Shown here: positions 43,739 through 53,767 of the stretch, in pieces | Layout: each line of letters begins with the position of its first letter | Numbering within the stretch: position 1 is the stretch's first letter | NCBI GenBank assembly: GCA_028768545.1 | Contig: CP054838.1 | Span: forward strand, 511,501-575,500 | DNA: 64,000 bases | Reading direction: 5' to 3' | DNA from: Desulfobacter sp. | Lineage (GTDB): Bacteria > Desulfobacterota > Desulfobacteria > Desulfobacterales > Desulfobacteraceae | Program-made: the position numbers and the translations under genes | Notes under the pieces: generated by a model | Seen by the model: only the letters and a program-made list of their open reading frames with translations | Told to the model about the DNA's origin: nothing | The model's database searches: none

Positions 43739-45261
43739 GGGCGCATTCCCATTTTCCCGGTTATACCGCTGGCACTGGATTGTGCATGTTTGCCATCTGC
43801 TTCAGGCAGTTCCAACGCCCTGCTTTATAAAATGATCGCAGCATAATCATTTTTTCTGCATTCTCCCGATACCAAAAGATGCATGGACCTTTAAGACGTA
43901 AATTCACGACTCTCCGAATCGAACTTTCAATAGCACCGCTGCCAATAGGTAAGTTCAACGCTTTTACAGTTGAGAAATTAAGCCTCAGTTCATTGCGCAC
44001 AAAATAATCCCGTTCCGTCTTGATAGCCTTACTGTTTCTGCCTCTACAAAGCTTCTGGACGGCCTGTACCACCTCAATCGCCTTTCCCTTCAGCAGAAGA
44101 CCTCGCTGCTTCGATACCCAGCGTTTGCGTTCCTTGGATGACCAGGTCTTCCTTAAGCCTGCTACTGTACCCAGATGCTCAACTGCATGGTAGAAATCGA
44201 GAAGTTCATACACACGCTCAGGAGCCAAACCCAATGCTTTTAGCAGTCCGGGGATTCGATTCCAAATCCAATGTGCCCCATCTGCAACAAACAGTATTTT
44301 GTCTGAGTTCTGAATATGAAGGGAGTTCAAATAACCCTTTAACAAGTGGAATACACCATCCGGTCCATTGAAACAGCCATCAATAAATGGTGAAAAGCTT
44401 TTTTCTTGTTTTCCATGGGCGTCCACTACATAAATGATCAAAAGCTTGGGTTCTCGCCATGCCCCACGAAATCGGGTTCTATCCTTTTGGGTTTTTGGTC
44501 CCCTTTTCTTCTCTCTGAGCCGAGTGCGGCCACCATCAGTGCTGATAACGACTCGCCGCCCTTCAAGTAAATCTCCATCATTTAATGGGATTCGGCCCGC
44601 TTGTTGTTCGGCTCGAGCCCGCTCTGCGTACCGATAGGTCAGTTTACGGATGACCTTTATACCCAACGTCATCCCACGGTCACAAAGCACTTGACGGACT
44701 TCTTCAAAAGAACTTAATAAGGCTGACCAAGAACTCACCATAGAAGCCAAAGCAGGCGAGCAGCGATCATGGATTCCAAGAAGGATTAAACCAGCGTATG
44801 CACCTTTATATCTTTTTCCTTTTCGGCGGTCACAGGACCTTCGATAGTATCGAACATGAATATCAACCGAACTATCTGTACAAAGCTGAATCCAAACTGT
44901 CTCAAGCCCTTCGCTTTTCATCCGTCCCGGCCAATTGGACATCAATTCTTTTTCTTGGTCGACCTGTTCAGAGGAATCTACTGAGGCCTGGATCTTTTTT
45001 TTAAAAAAAAGGCGCTTATCCGATTTGTATACTCAAGGATTTCCTGCTCCATCTGTTCTAATTCGTTAGCGTTACGAACCAAGCGATTTGGATCTTCTTC
45101 CAGTTTTTTGAGGCATGCAAGGACTTCATCAACAGTATTACAATCTTCAGCTTTCTTCATTAGCACAATCCATTTATGTTCATTTCAGCGTAACAGAGGA
45201 TATCATTCTTTTTGCTCTAAAAGACAGGCCTTTTTAAAACCGGGAAAATAGGAATGCGCCC
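43739..45261 (-). mobile_element. ISKra4-like insertion sequence, copy 2 (nested in IS6 copy g)
   Basis: 1523 bp, same length and ends as copy 1. Perfect 8-bp target duplication ggaggata at 43731-43738 and 45262-45269, inside the IS6 transposase gene. Confidence 0.95.
43761..45160 (-). CDS. ISKra4-like transposase in two frames (copy 2)
   Basis: Same two-frame arrangement as copy 1: short frame 45160-44978, then a second frame to 43761, joined at a T8A8 run (about 44995-45010). It differs from copy 1 by a few residues (LKKLEEDP, LNDGDLLEG). All catalytic motifs are kept, so it is probably active. Confidence 0.85.
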
Positions 45262-45768
45262 GGAGGATATGCAGAATTTCCGTCAACACTCAGAACCCGA
45301 GGTCTGGAGCTATTGGAAGCTCGCAGCATCTTTTTAAAAAATCGTTTGGCAGATTCCATATTACGTCTGCTGCGAAGAAGAAAATCGATGGTATTTCCAC
45401 GGGAATCGACCGCTCGGTAAAGATACTTCATTTTCCCCCGCACCTTGATATATGTTTCATCAATACGGTAAGAATCATTTGATTGCCGCAGATACTTCCT
45501 GCTTCGCTTTTCCATTTCAGGAGCATAGCGCTGAACCCATCGGTAAATGGTACTGTGATCCACAGACAAGCCCCGTTCTTGCATCATCTCTTCCAGATTC
45601 CTGTAACTCAGTTGATATCTCAGATACCAGCGAACATTCAACAGGATGATTTCTTTTTCATAATGACGCCACTTGAAAGGGTTTTCATTTTTCATACTAT
45701 CTCTCTGCAAACAAATTAGTGCCAAAACGGACTTGTATCAGACATTAATAATTTTTTGCAACAGAACC

Positions 45769-45870
45769 GGGATAACCGTCCTGACCCATGGTTGCCAGCA
45801 CCCCTTCTTTTCCTGAATTTAAAATATCAATCACCTCTTGGCCGGAGATTTTTTTATCTTTTCGTCTCAT
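45769..45870 (-). pseudogene. Pyridoxamine 5'-phosphate oxidase-like protein, N-terminal stub
   Basis: About 34 codons from ATG 45870: MRRKDKKISGQEVIDILNSG, KEGVLATMGQDGYP, cut by the right end of IS copy g. The pattern is the start of the flavin-binding split-barrel (NimA/PNPOx-like) family, which begins M-R-R-K-D-R-x-I. The rest is absent. Confidence 0.75.
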
Positions 45871-46047
45871 CTTCCTGAACATGGATTTTCCTTTCTGCCT
45901 GGTTTAATTGGACACTTTAGCAAGCGCCTATCATACCAGGGAATGGGTTCGGTTAAAAGAGAGACAACCCCATGTTTCCCTGTTTTTTTTCTTGGGGCTG
46001 TGCTATTTTTTTATAAATTCTTTTACCTAATTCATTGGGAGATAAAC

Positions 46048-46383
46048 ATGACCAGACAAACATTGATTATCATCGGCATCTGCACCCTGGTTGCCACGAC
46101 ATTGGGATTTTCCGGACAGGGCAGAGAAATCATGACCCTGGACGGAGGAAAAACCGGTTCAGTTGAATTCAAGCACCACCTTCACCAGAGTGTTGTCGGC
46201 GACTGCCAGGTCTGCCATTCAAGTTTTCCCCAGAAAGAAGGGGCCCTTGCAGCGGCCAAGGAGGCTAGCAAACTGAAAAAAAAGCAGGTCATGAACAAAA
46301 CCTGCATCAAATGCCACAGGGCCGAGAAAAAAGCCGAAAACGCATCAGGACCTGTCTCGTGCAAGGCCTGCCATAAAAGATAG
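46048..46383 (+). CDS. Small triheme cytochrome c (c7/class III-like)
   Basis: 111 aa with a signal peptide (TLIIIGICTLVATTLGFSG). Three CxxCH haem motifs: CQVCH (53-57), CIKCH (86-90) and CKACH (105-109). Extra histidines in EFKHHLH before the first motif are candidate distal ligands. Such periplasmic cytochromes shuttle electrons in sulfate and metal reducers. GGGAGAT precedes the ATG; an earlier in-frame start lacks a site and would precede the signal peptide. The gene is followed 1 bp later by yaaA. Confidence 0.9.
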   Translation: MTRQTLIIIGICTLVATTLGFSGQGREIMTLDGGKTGSVEFKHHLHQSVVGDCQVCHSSFPQKEGALAAAKEASKLKKKQVMNKTCIKCHRAEKKAENASGPVSCKACHKR

Positions 46384-46384
46384 A

Positions 46385-47152
46385 ATGCAAATCATCCTTT
46401 CGCCTGCCAAGACCATGGCAGCAGGCCCAAACCAAGGTCTGGGCCCGGACAGATGGCCCAAGGACCCGGGTCTTGACATACCGGAATTTGACCAGGAGGC
46501 AAGGGCGTTGATCCAGGCCCTTTCCCCCATGGATACGGCCTCCCTTAAAAAATGTTTCAAGATCAGTGATGGGCTGGCCCTGAAAACCAAAGCCCTGATT
46601 CAAGGGTTTGAAAACGCCCGTTCCGGCCCTGCCCTTTTTCTCTTCCAGGGAGAGGCCTTTAAAAGCCTTGGACCCCAGGACTTTACCCATGAAGCGCTTG
46701 GGTTTGCCAACACCCATTTAAAAATTTTTTCAGGGCTTTACGGGGTGGTCTCCCCCCTGGACCGGATCAAGCCCTACCGCCTGGATTTCAACACCCCCCT
46801 TAAAATTAACGGCCAGGGGCTTAAAATTTTTTGGAAAAAAAAGCTGATTCCCTGGTTTGAAGCCTTGCTCGAACCAAACGAGCCCATCGTAAATCTGGCC
46901 TCGGACGAGTACAGCAGCATCCTGAACTCCAAAGAACTGAAAAAAAGGATGATCTCGTTCCAGTTCAGGGAACAGACCGAAAAAAAACTGAAAAACATCC
47001 CGGTCCAGGCCAAACAGGCCAGGGGATATTTTGCAAGGTATATGATCCAGCAGAGAATCACCCGGCCCGGAAAGATGAAAAAAATTGCCATTGAAGGATA
47101 TGCATATGAAGAACGCCTCTCTTCAGAAAATGAATGGTTTTTCATCCGCTGA
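46385..47152 (+). CDS. yaaA: Peroxide stress protein YaaA
   Basis: 255 aa, full length. Begins MQIILSPAKTM as the whole family does. Other landmarks: FLFQGEAFKSL, FSGLYGVVSPLDRIKPYRLD, VNLASDEYSSIL and the C-terminal KQARGYFARYMIQQ. In E. coli it limits free intracellular iron and DNA damage under hydrogen peroxide. It is directly coupled to the cytochrome gene upstream. Confidence 0.94.
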   Translation: MQIILSPAKTMAAGPNQGLGPDRWPKDPGLDIPEFDQEARALIQALSPMDTASLKKCFKISDGLALKTKALIQGFENARSGPALFLFQGEAFKSLGPQDFTHEALGFANTHLKIFSGLYGVVSPLDRIKPYRLDFNTPLKINGQGLKIFWKKKLIPWFEALLEPNEPIVNLASDEYSSILNSKELKKRMISFQFREQTEKKLKNIPVQAKQARGYFARYMIQQRITRPGKMKKIAIEGYAYEERLSSENEWFFIR

Positions 47153-47265
47153 CCTTTGGCTGGTGATTCGTTTGTCCTGATCGTTTATGACCCTCTTTAT
47201 TTATTTGACAAATCCGTTTTTTCATCTAGAATATCTTCCAAACATAAAATAAACAGGAGCATTCA

Positions 47266-47832
47266 ATGAAAATTTTAACCCTTCAGGGCAGTGGACGAAA
47301 AAAAGGCAATACAGCAAAAGCGCTTGATTTTGCAGAACAGGAACTGATCAGCCTGGACCATGAGGTGGAATCCGTATACCTGAGTGACAAGTCTCTTAAG
47401 GGTTGCCTGGGATGTGCTGCCTGCAAAAAAAAACCATATGAAATCGGCTGTGTTCAAAAAGACGATATCCCGGAAATTCTTGAAAAAATGGTGAATGCCC
47501 AGGCCGTGATCTTTGCCTCTCCCCTTTATTTTTGGGGGGTGAATGCCCAGCTCAAGGCCGTTATTGACCGGACCTACAGTTTGTACACCCTTTACCATGA
47601 ACCCGGCCATGCCTCCCTGGTCGAGGGACAGCGCCAGGCCCTGTTAATGACAGGGGCAGGCCCCTGGGACAACAATGCAGAGGCGGCCTTTACCGCATTT
47701 TCCAGAATCCAGAATCCCCACAAAGCCGTCTTCGCCGGAGAATTGTTCATTGGCGGCTGCACCACCCCGGATCAAATGGATGACGCCATCAAGACAAGGG
47801 TCATTGAATTTGCCAGAAAACTTGTTGAATAA
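47266..47832 (+). CDS. Flavodoxin-family NAD(P)H:FMN oxidoreductase
   Basis: 188 aa. FMN-binding QGSGRKKGNTAKAL, the cysteine segment GCLGCAACKK typical of iron-sulfur flavoprotein relatives (C-x2-C-x2-C), and ASPLYFWGVNAQLKAVIDRT. It resembles the first domain of 15721-16704. Probably a reductase of quinones or metals; the partner is unknown. AACAGGAGCATTCA precedes the ATG. Confidence 0.88.
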   Translation: MKILTLQGSGRKKGNTAKALDFAEQELISLDHEVESVYLSDKSLKGCLGCAACKKKPYEIGCVQKDDIPEILEKMVNAQAVIFASPLYFWGVNAQLKAVIDRTYSLYTLYHEPGHASLVEGQRQALLMTGAGPWDNNAEAAFTAFSRIQNPHKAVFAGELFIGGCTTPDQMDDAIKTRVIEFARKLVE

Positions 47833-48056
47833 AGGGTACCTCTGATAATCAGGATTTTGGTTTGAGTTATAGGCGCAGGTAAATTTTAACCAGATGAATA
47901 TATTGAATATTTCGAGGATTCAAATTTGCCTGCAACAAAGAAACAGCGCCAAAAGACAATTAATAGAAGTGGCCTAAAATACGAATCACCTGAATATAAA
48001 CAAAGGTGACGGTACTCTGCCGGAATGCCGGCATAGACGACCAAGGAGAGACCTCT

Positions 48057-48632
48057 ATGAAACATTTAAAGCTTAACTTATTGATCCTTGCACTCATCAC
48101 CCTGATCTGGACACCTGCACATGCAGATTCATTTTCCAACACCATTTCAGTCTTTAAAAAATCAGATGCGGTTCAGCCTTTTTTAAAAAACTGCTATGGA
48201 TATGCCGTGTTCCCCACTGTGGGCAAAGGCGGAATCGTGGTCGGGGGATCCTTTGGCAAGGGCAGAGTTTATAAACACGGCACCCTGACCGGAACGGTTA
48301 TGATGTCCAAACTCAGCATTGGATTCCAGCTGGGCGGCCAGGCCTTTTCCCAGATCATTTTTTTCCAGGACCAAAGATCATATACGGAATTTATCTCCGG
48401 AGATTTCGAGTTTGATGCTTCGGTCTCTGCCGTGGCCATTACCGCAGGGGTCCAGGCCAAGGCCGGAACCGAAGGCGGAACTGCCGGGGCCAGTGCCGGT
48501 CCTGCAACCGGGGTCCAGGCAGACATCAACTATTTTAAGGGTATGGCCGTGTTTGTCCATGCCAAGGGCGGACTCATGTACGAGGCGTCCATTGGGGGAC
48601 AAAAATTTGATTTCACCCCATTGAACCCATAA
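48057..48632 (+). CDS. SYLF/Ysc84-domain lipid-binding protein, exported
   Basis: 191 aa from the ATG after AAGGAGAG. Signal peptide LNLLILALITLIWTPAHA, then SYLF domain: KNCYGYAVFPTVGKGGIVVG, GFQLGGQAFSQIIFF, FDASVSAVAITAGVQAKAG and FKGMAVFVHAKGGLMYEASI. SYLF domains bind phosphoinositides in eukaryotes; in bacteria they are envelope proteins of unclear role. The stop is 8 bp before the outer-membrane-like gene and the cardiolipin synthase follows, so a membrane-lipid function is plausible. Confidence 0.88.
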   Translation: MKHLKLNLLILALITLIWTPAHADSFSNTISVFKKSDAVQPFLKNCYGYAVFPTVGKGGIVVGGSFGKGRVYKHGTLTGTVMMSKLSIGFQLGGQAFSQIIFFQDQRSYTEFISGDFEFDASVSAVAITAGVQAKAGTEGGTAGASAGPATGVQADINYFKGMAVFVHAKGGLMYEASIGGQKFDFTPLNP

Positions 48633-48640
48633 TCGGAGAG

Positions 48641-49642
48641 ATGAAGCAAGTTCTATTTCTGACCTTGCTCTTTTTCCTGCTAATGCCCTCCGGGGCCATG
48701 GCAGCAGAGTGCTCCACGCCTGAAGCAGATGCCCAAAGCAGCCCTTCAGACCTTGGAGAAAAAATAGACACCTTTCACCAAAAGGTGTCAAAAACCATTA
48801 TCAGTTCGGCCCTTTATTTTGATGATTTTTTTTCAGATGAACGATTTCTTCTGGAGGACAACCAGACCCGGCTGATGATCCGGCCGGCCATTGGGTATGA
48901 AAAAAACAAAGACCTGGAAACCAGGTTAAGAATCTCGTTGAGACTGAAGCTGCCCAAGGCCGAAACCAGGTTCAGCCTTTTGTTCACCAGTAATATTGAT
49001 GATGAGAACGACTGGAACAGATCTGCCCTTGACATCCCATTGGAAGGGTATGAACAGGACCGAAACAACAAATTTCACGGTGCCCTTCAATACATTTACC
49101 GGGCCACCAAAAGGCATAACCTCAGATTCAGCGGCGGGGTCAGGGTTTCCACCCGGCTCCAGATCTACACAAGCGACAGGTATCGATTTTTCCGGCCCAT
49201 GGAAAACTGGGACTTTCGCCTGATCCAGCGGGCCCGGTGGTATTCAAGGGACAAGTGGGAGCTCAGATCAACTCTTGACTTTGACCGGGAATTTTCCAAA
49301 AAATATCTTTTCCGCCTGTCCACGGACTGGGACTGGTATGAAAAAGAAGATAACAGCCCCACCTATGGGGTGAGCACCTCCCTTCACCAGTTTTTAAGCC
49401 CCAAGCGGGCAATACGATACGAGTGGGCCACGGGATTTGAATCCCGGCCCTGCCACCGGGTAACCAGCACGGTATTGAGCATGAGCTACAGACAGCGGAT
49501 ATGGCGGGACTGGTTGTTATATGAAATAACCCCCCAGATTGCCTTTCCCCGAGATGAAGACTTTCATTTCACCCCTGGCATTTCCCTTCAATTTGAAATA
49601 GAATTCGGCTATGTAAAGAAAAACAAGGATATAAGGGAATGA
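48641..49642 (+). CDS. Putative outer-membrane beta-barrel protein
   Basis: 333 aa, no family recognised. Signal peptide LFLTLLFFLLMPSGAMAA. The mature chain is rich in alternating aromatic/charged strands (for example WELRSTLDFDREFSKKYLFR, AIRYEWATGFESRP), with the last segment ISLQFEIEFGY, which suits a beta-barrel C-terminus. An acidic/aromatic pattern rather than Gly-rich repeats argues for a barrel of about 12 strands. It overlaps the cardiolipin synthase gene by 4 bp (ATGA), indicating translational coupling. Confidence 0.65.
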   Translation: MKQVLFLTLLFFLLMPSGAMAAECSTPEADAQSSPSDLGEKIDTFHQKVSKTIISSALYFDDFFSDERFLLEDNQTRLMIRPAIGYEKNKDLETRLRISLRLKLPKAETRFSLLFTSNIDDENDWNRSALDIPLEGYEQDRNNKFHGALQYIYRATKRHNLRFSGGVRVSTRLQIYTSDRYRFFRPMENWDFRLIQRARWYSRDKWELRSTLDFDREFSKKYLFRLSTDWDWYEKEDNSPTYGVSTSLHQFLSPKRAIRYEWATGFESRPCHRVTSTVLSMSYRQRIWRDWLLYEITPQIAFPRDEDFHFTPGISLQFEIEFGYVKKNKDIRE

Positions 49643-51027
49643 ATGAGAACCTGATCTACATACTTGTATTTCATGTAGGTACCATTGTGGTTGATATCCT
49701 TGTGCTCAGTGCTCTTGGGCATATGGTCTACCAGCGAAGAGAACCCACCAGCATGATTGCATGGCTTTTGGCCATTATTCTCCTGCCCTATATTGCGGTG
49801 CCACTCTACTTTATTTTCCGAAGCAGAAAATTAAAAAGAAAGAAAAAATCCAAGGTGATGCTGGCCTGCAGGCAGGAAGTGCCAAAAGAAGACGCAGCCC
49901 AGATTGATCTGATTCTGAGGAACAACGGCATTGCAGGGGCCACTCTTGGCAATACCTTTGAATTTTATCCGGACGGGGTAGAGGCGCACCAGGCGCTCAT
50001 GGAGCATATCCGGTCTGCCAAAAAAAATATCCTGATATCCACCTATGTGTTCAGCTCCGATGATGTGGCCCGGTCCATTATATTTGCCCTGACCCAGAAA
50101 GCCAAAACCGGGGTGGATGTTCGTTTGCTCATTGACAGCATCGGCTCTCTTCCCCTTTACCTATTCCAATGTCCCTTAAAAAAACTCAAACAGGCCGGGG
50201 GAAAGGTGGCCTTTTACATGCCCCTGCTGGCCAGGCCGTTCCAGAACTATATCAACCTAAGAAACCATAGAAAAATATTTTTGTTTGACGATACCCGGGT
50301 CATGGCAGGGGGAATGAACCTGTCCAGGGAATATATGGGACCTGTCCCCTGCAAGGACCGGTGGATCGACATTCTATTTGAGATCCAGGGACCAGCGGTA
50401 TTCCATTACCGGGAAATTTTCACCCAGGACTGGAACCACACCTCGTCTGCGACCCTGGAAATGCCAAAACTAATGCCCGACCCGGCCGGTGACACCGGCA
50501 TCCAGGTGGTACCCTCCGGCCCGGACATTGCCAGTGACGCCCTTTATGAAGCCCTGCTCTCGGCCATTTTCTCGGCCAGGGAACGGATCTGGATTGTCAC
50601 CCCCTATTTTGTACCGGACAAAAGCCTGCTCCAGGCCCTGATCATTGCCAGACACCGGGGGGTGGATGTCAAACTCATCACCCCGGCCAACTCCAACCAT
50701 TTGATTGCCGACTTAGGCCGGTCGTCCTTTATGCGGGACCTGGATGCCAGCGGTATTGAAGTCCATTTATTTCAGGACGGGATGATCCATGCCAAGGCCA
50801 TTTTAGTGGACAAACGGGGGGTGATGATGGGATCGGCCAATATTGACCAGCGAAGCCTGTTTTTAAACTATGAGGCCGTAAGTTTCATCTACTCCCCCCA
50901 GGCCATCCTAAGCTGCGAAAAATGGATGAAACAGCTGCTGACAAGGTGCCGGGGAACAATGGTTCAGGCCGGCCGATGGCGTCGGGCCGGCGAAAACCTC
51001 ATGCGAATATTCGCCCCCCTGTTATAA
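49639..51027 (+). CDS. cls: Cardiolipin synthase
   Basis: 462 aa, typical for bacterial Cls. Two N-terminal membrane segments (IYILVFHVGTIVVDILVLSA; IAWLLAIILLPYIAVPLYFI), then two PLD domains with H-x-K-x4-D: HRKIFLFDDTRVMAGGMN and HAKAILVDKRGVMMGSANID. Makes cardiolipin from phosphatidylglycerol at the inner membrane. Translationally coupled to the preceding barrel-like gene. The following EEP gene starts 2 bp after the stop, so these form one operon. Confidence 0.94.
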   Translation: MNENLIYILVFHVGTIVVDILVLSALGHMVYQRREPTSMIAWLLAIILLPYIAVPLYFIFRSRKLKRKKKSKVMLACRQEVPKEDAAQIDLILRNNGIAGATLGNTFEFYPDGVEAHQALMEHIRSAKKNILISTYVFSSDDVARSIIFALTQKAKTGVDVRLLIDSIGSLPLYLFQCPLKKLKQAGGKVAFYMPLLARPFQNYINLRNHRKIFLFDDTRVMAGGMNLSREYMGPVPCKDRWIDILFEIQGPAVFHYREIFTQDWNHTSSATLEMPKLMPDPAGDTGIQVVPSGPDIASDALYEALLSAIFSARERIWIVTPYFVPDKSLLQALIIARHRGVDVKLITPANSNHLIADLGRSSFMRDLDASGIEVHLFQDGMIHAKAILVDKRGVMMGSANIDQRSLFLNYEAVSFIYSPQAILSCEKWMKQLLTRCRGTMVQAGRWRRAGENLMRIFAPLL

Positions 51028-51028
51028 G

Positions 51029-51766
51029 ATGCTGATCCCTGCCTCTCCCCTGGTTCAGTCCCCGGTATTTTTTGAAAATACCGTTATTCCGGAACAATTT
51101 TCTCTTCTCTGCTGGAATGTTCACAAGGAAAATTTAAAACCTGAATTCATTGACCAGATTCTAGAGTGGAAATCCCTTCATGGCCTGAATCTTATCCTGC
51201 TTCAGGAGGCCCGGTTTTCCGATGCCCTCATCTCCGTTGCAGGGTTTCCCTATGTGGCAGCTGCCAATCTCCGTCTGCCCGTCCATTACTCCGGGGTGAT
51301 CACGGCAGCCAATGCAGATCCCCACAAAAGCAGCTTCCACATGACCCATGCCAAGGAGCCTTTGATTTTTACTCCGAAAAACGCCTTGATCACCATTTAC
51401 CGGTTCAAAGACAAAGAAACCCTGATGGTGGTGAACCTTCACGCCATTAATTTCAGGTCCCTGGCCTGGTACCAATGGGAACTTGCAAGGTTGTTCGACC
51501 TGCTCCGGGCCTATGAGGGGGCCATTGTCTTGGCTGGGGACTTTAACTGCTGGCGGCGGTCCAGAAAAAAAGTCTTGGACCATTTTACAGATCTTTTAGG
51601 CCTCACCTACGGGATCCCTGAAAACGAACACCACATCAAACAATGGTTTGGGTTTCTTCTGGACCGGATCTATTACCGGGGCATCACCCTCAAATCCATC
51701 CAGGCAGTAAACTGTAAAACCCTGTCCGACCACAACCCCATCATTGCCCAGTTTAAAAGGGCTTAA
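51029..51766 (+). CDS. Endonuclease/exonuclease/phosphatase (EEP) family protein
   Basis: 245 aa. EEP fold motifs: LLCWNVHKEN, LILLQEARF (Glu), MVVNLHAINF, VLAGDFNCWRR (D-x-N) and LSDHNPIIAQF (D-H). All catalytic positions are present. No signal peptide, so probably cytoplasmic. It is similar to the YafD-type protein found near phospholipase D genes in proteobacteria. The ATG lies 2 bp after cls. Confidence 0.88.
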   Translation: MLIPASPLVQSPVFFENTVIPEQFSLLCWNVHKENLKPEFIDQILEWKSLHGLNLILLQEARFSDALISVAGFPYVAAANLRLPVHYSGVITAANADPHKSSFHMTHAKEPLIFTPKNALITIYRFKDKETLMVVNLHAINFRSLAWYQWELARLFDLLRAYEGAIVLAGDFNCWRRSRKKVLDHFTDLLGLTYGIPENEHHIKQWFGFLLDRIYYRGITLKSIQAVNCKTLSDHNPIIAQFKRA

Positions 51767-51775
51767 AAAGCACCA

Positions 51776-52829
51776 TCAAAGTTGAGATTCAATGGGCAGC
51801 ATTCCCAAAAGATCAATGCCCAAGCGCTTGAAAAATGAGGTGTGGGGGTCTCTCAGGTAGACTTTGTTTTTTCCGTCTTCCTGCCGGTGCCAGCGAATCT
51901 GATCCGGGCCGGTCTGATTTTGTCTCAGTTCCAGTTCAATGGCAATCTTGTCCACATGGGTATCAAACCACTCCCCCATCCCTCTTCCGATTTCAGGTGA
52001 ATCCAGAATCAGGCCGATTTCAGTATTTTCAATCACAGACCGGGGATCCAGGTTTAAAGAGCCGATAAACACCTGTTTTCTGTCCAAAACAAAGGATTTA
52101 GTGTGCAGGCTGGCTTTGGATGCCCCGAGTTTTCCTTTTTTCTTCTTTTTTTCCTGCCTGGAAATTTTTTTATCCAATTCGTACAATTCAACCCCTGCCC
52201 TGAGCAGGGCCTTTCGATAGCGGCTGTAACCGGCATGGACAAGGGAAACATCCGTGGAGGCCAAAGAGTTGGTCAAGACCCTCACCCGGATCCCCCTGCG
52301 GCAAATATCAGCCAGATACTCAACCCCCTTTTTCCCCGGCACAAAATAGGGAGAAAAAATAATCAGCTCCTGGTCCACCCGGTCAAAATGGGGTGCCAGC
52401 CGGCTGGACAAATGGATATCGGTCCGCTCCCTGGAGGCTGAAATTTTTTCAGGTTCATCATATACGGCAACGGCCTTGCCCCAGAAAAATTCAGCCTGGC
52501 CAAGCTTGAGCCGGGAGGCCAGGTCAGATGAGGCCAGGGCCCTGACATAGGCAGATCCTTCATGGTCACGAATAAAGGTTTCCATCTCCTGGCGATAGGT
52601 TTCAACGGTCTCCTTGTGGGGTGCTTTTTTAGCCAGTGAGGTGGCAGGATAGGCAAGTTCACTATTCCAATATTTATCAAAGGAAAGGGAGACATCCCGG
52701 ACCACGGGGCCTATGGCCAGCACATCCAGGTCACTGAATTCAATGTCAGGGTCTGCCTGAAAATACTCATTCCCAATATTTCGTCCCCCCAGAATCGCCG
52801 CCTGATTATCGGCAATAAAGGCTTTATTG
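51776..52829 (-). pseudogene. ClsC/YmdC-type phospholipase D, N-terminus cut by IS6
   Basis: About 350 codons remain, convergent with the EEP gene. The first visible part, KAFIADNQAAILGGRNIGNE, is the tail of the first H-x-K-x4-D motif (the His is lost in the IS). The second motif is intact (HTKSFVLDRKQVFIGSLNLD). SDLDVLAIGPVV and DKYWNSE are characteristic of ClsC/YmdC, which makes cardiolipin from PG plus PE. Roughly 120 N-terminal residues are missing. A second PLD enzyme beside cls suggests a lipid-remodelling cluster. Confidence 0.88.
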
Positions 52830-53666
52830 GGTTCTGTTGCAAAAAATTATTAATGTCTGATACAAGTCCGTTTTGGCACTAATTTGTTTGCAGAGAGATA
52901 GTATGAAAAATGAAAACCCTTTCAAGTGGCGTCATTATGAAAAAGAAATCATCCTGTTGAATGTTCGCTGGTATCTGAGATATCAACTGAGTTACAGGAA
53001 TCTGGAAGAGATGATGCAAGAACGGGGCTTGTCTGTGGATCACAGTACCATTTACCGATGGGTTCAGCGCTATGCTCCTGAAATGGAAAAGCGAAGCAGG
53101 AAGTATCTGCGGCAATCAAATGATTCTTACCGTATTGATGAAACATATATCAAGGTGCGGGGGAAAATGAAGTATCTTTACCGAGCGGTCGATTCCCGTG
53201 GAAATACCATCGATTTTCTTCTTCGCAGCAGACGTAATATGGAATCTGCCAAACGATTTTTTAAAAAGATGCTGCGAGCTTCCAATAGCTCCAGACCTCG
53301 GGTTCTGAGTGTTGACGGAAATTCTGCATATCCTCCGGCTGTAAAGGCTTTGAAAGAAAAAAAGCTTCTGAATAAGGACTGTATCCTAAGACAGAATAAA
53401 TATCTGAACAATATTATTGAGCAAGACCACCGGTTTATCAAAAAGCTTGTCAGAGCTGGTATGGGGTTCAAGACATTTCATTCTGCCTGGCGGACGCTAA
53501 AAGGCTATGAAATTATGAACATGATCAGAAAAGGACAAGTTAAAAATATCAGGAAGGGAGAAATTTTAAAGCAGAAAAAATTCGTCGAAAATCTGTTTTC
53601 TTATGCTGCGTAAATTTTACGCCTGAACGATCTCTTTGTCCTGGAAATATTTTTTGCAACAGAACC
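52830..53666 (+). mobile_element. IS6-family insertion sequence, full length (copy h)
   Basis: 837 bp. Flanks ctttattg and ttccgtaa differ. It separates a truncated phospholipase gene from an ISAs1-type fragment. Confidence 0.95.
52903..53613 (+). CDS. IS6-family DDE transposase (copy h)
   Basis: 236 aa, complete triad. Carries the DGNSAYP variant shared with copy g and a C-terminal Glu-to-Lys change (KQKKFVEN). Confidence 0.93.
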   Translation: MKNENPFKWRHYEKEIILLNVRWYLRYQLSYRNLEEMMQERGLSVDHSTIYRWVQRYAPEMEKRSRKYLRQSNDSYRIDETYIKVRGKMKYLYRAVDSRGNTIDFLLRSRRNMESAKRFFKKMLRASNSSRPRVLSVDGNSAYPPAVKALKEKKLLNKDCILRQNKYLNNIIEQDHRFIKKLVRAGMGFKTFHSAWRTLKGYEIMNMIRKGQVKNIRKGEILKQKKFVENLFSYAA

Positions 53667-53767
53667 TTCCGTAATAAATTTAATGCAATGTGCCGAATTG
53701 CTGCAAAATTCTCAGGAGAGTTCCACTTTCTGACTCTGCTTTCGTCTTCACGGAACCCAATATCCAA
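53667..53767 (-). pseudogene. ISAs1-family transposase, short C-terminal fragment
   Basis: About 33 codons right of IS copy h: LDIGFREDESRVRKWNSPEN, FAAIRHIALNLLRK. This is the conserved D-x-x-F-R-E-D-x-x-R-x-R-K...N-L-L block of ISAs1-family (DDE) transposases. Nothing else of that element remains; an in-frame TAA pair bounds it upstream. Confidence 0.75.

Larger units (their letters stand above)
43401..45768 (-). mobile_element. IS6-family element interrupted by an ISKra4-like element (copy g)
   Basis: Both ends present (43401 and 45768). The transposase is split: C-terminal part 43454-43738 and N-terminal part up to 45695. The GGNSAYP variant (Pro to Ser) of its DGN motif is shared only with copy h. 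External flanks tctggccc and gggataac do not match, and both flanking genes are cut. Confidence 0.94.
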
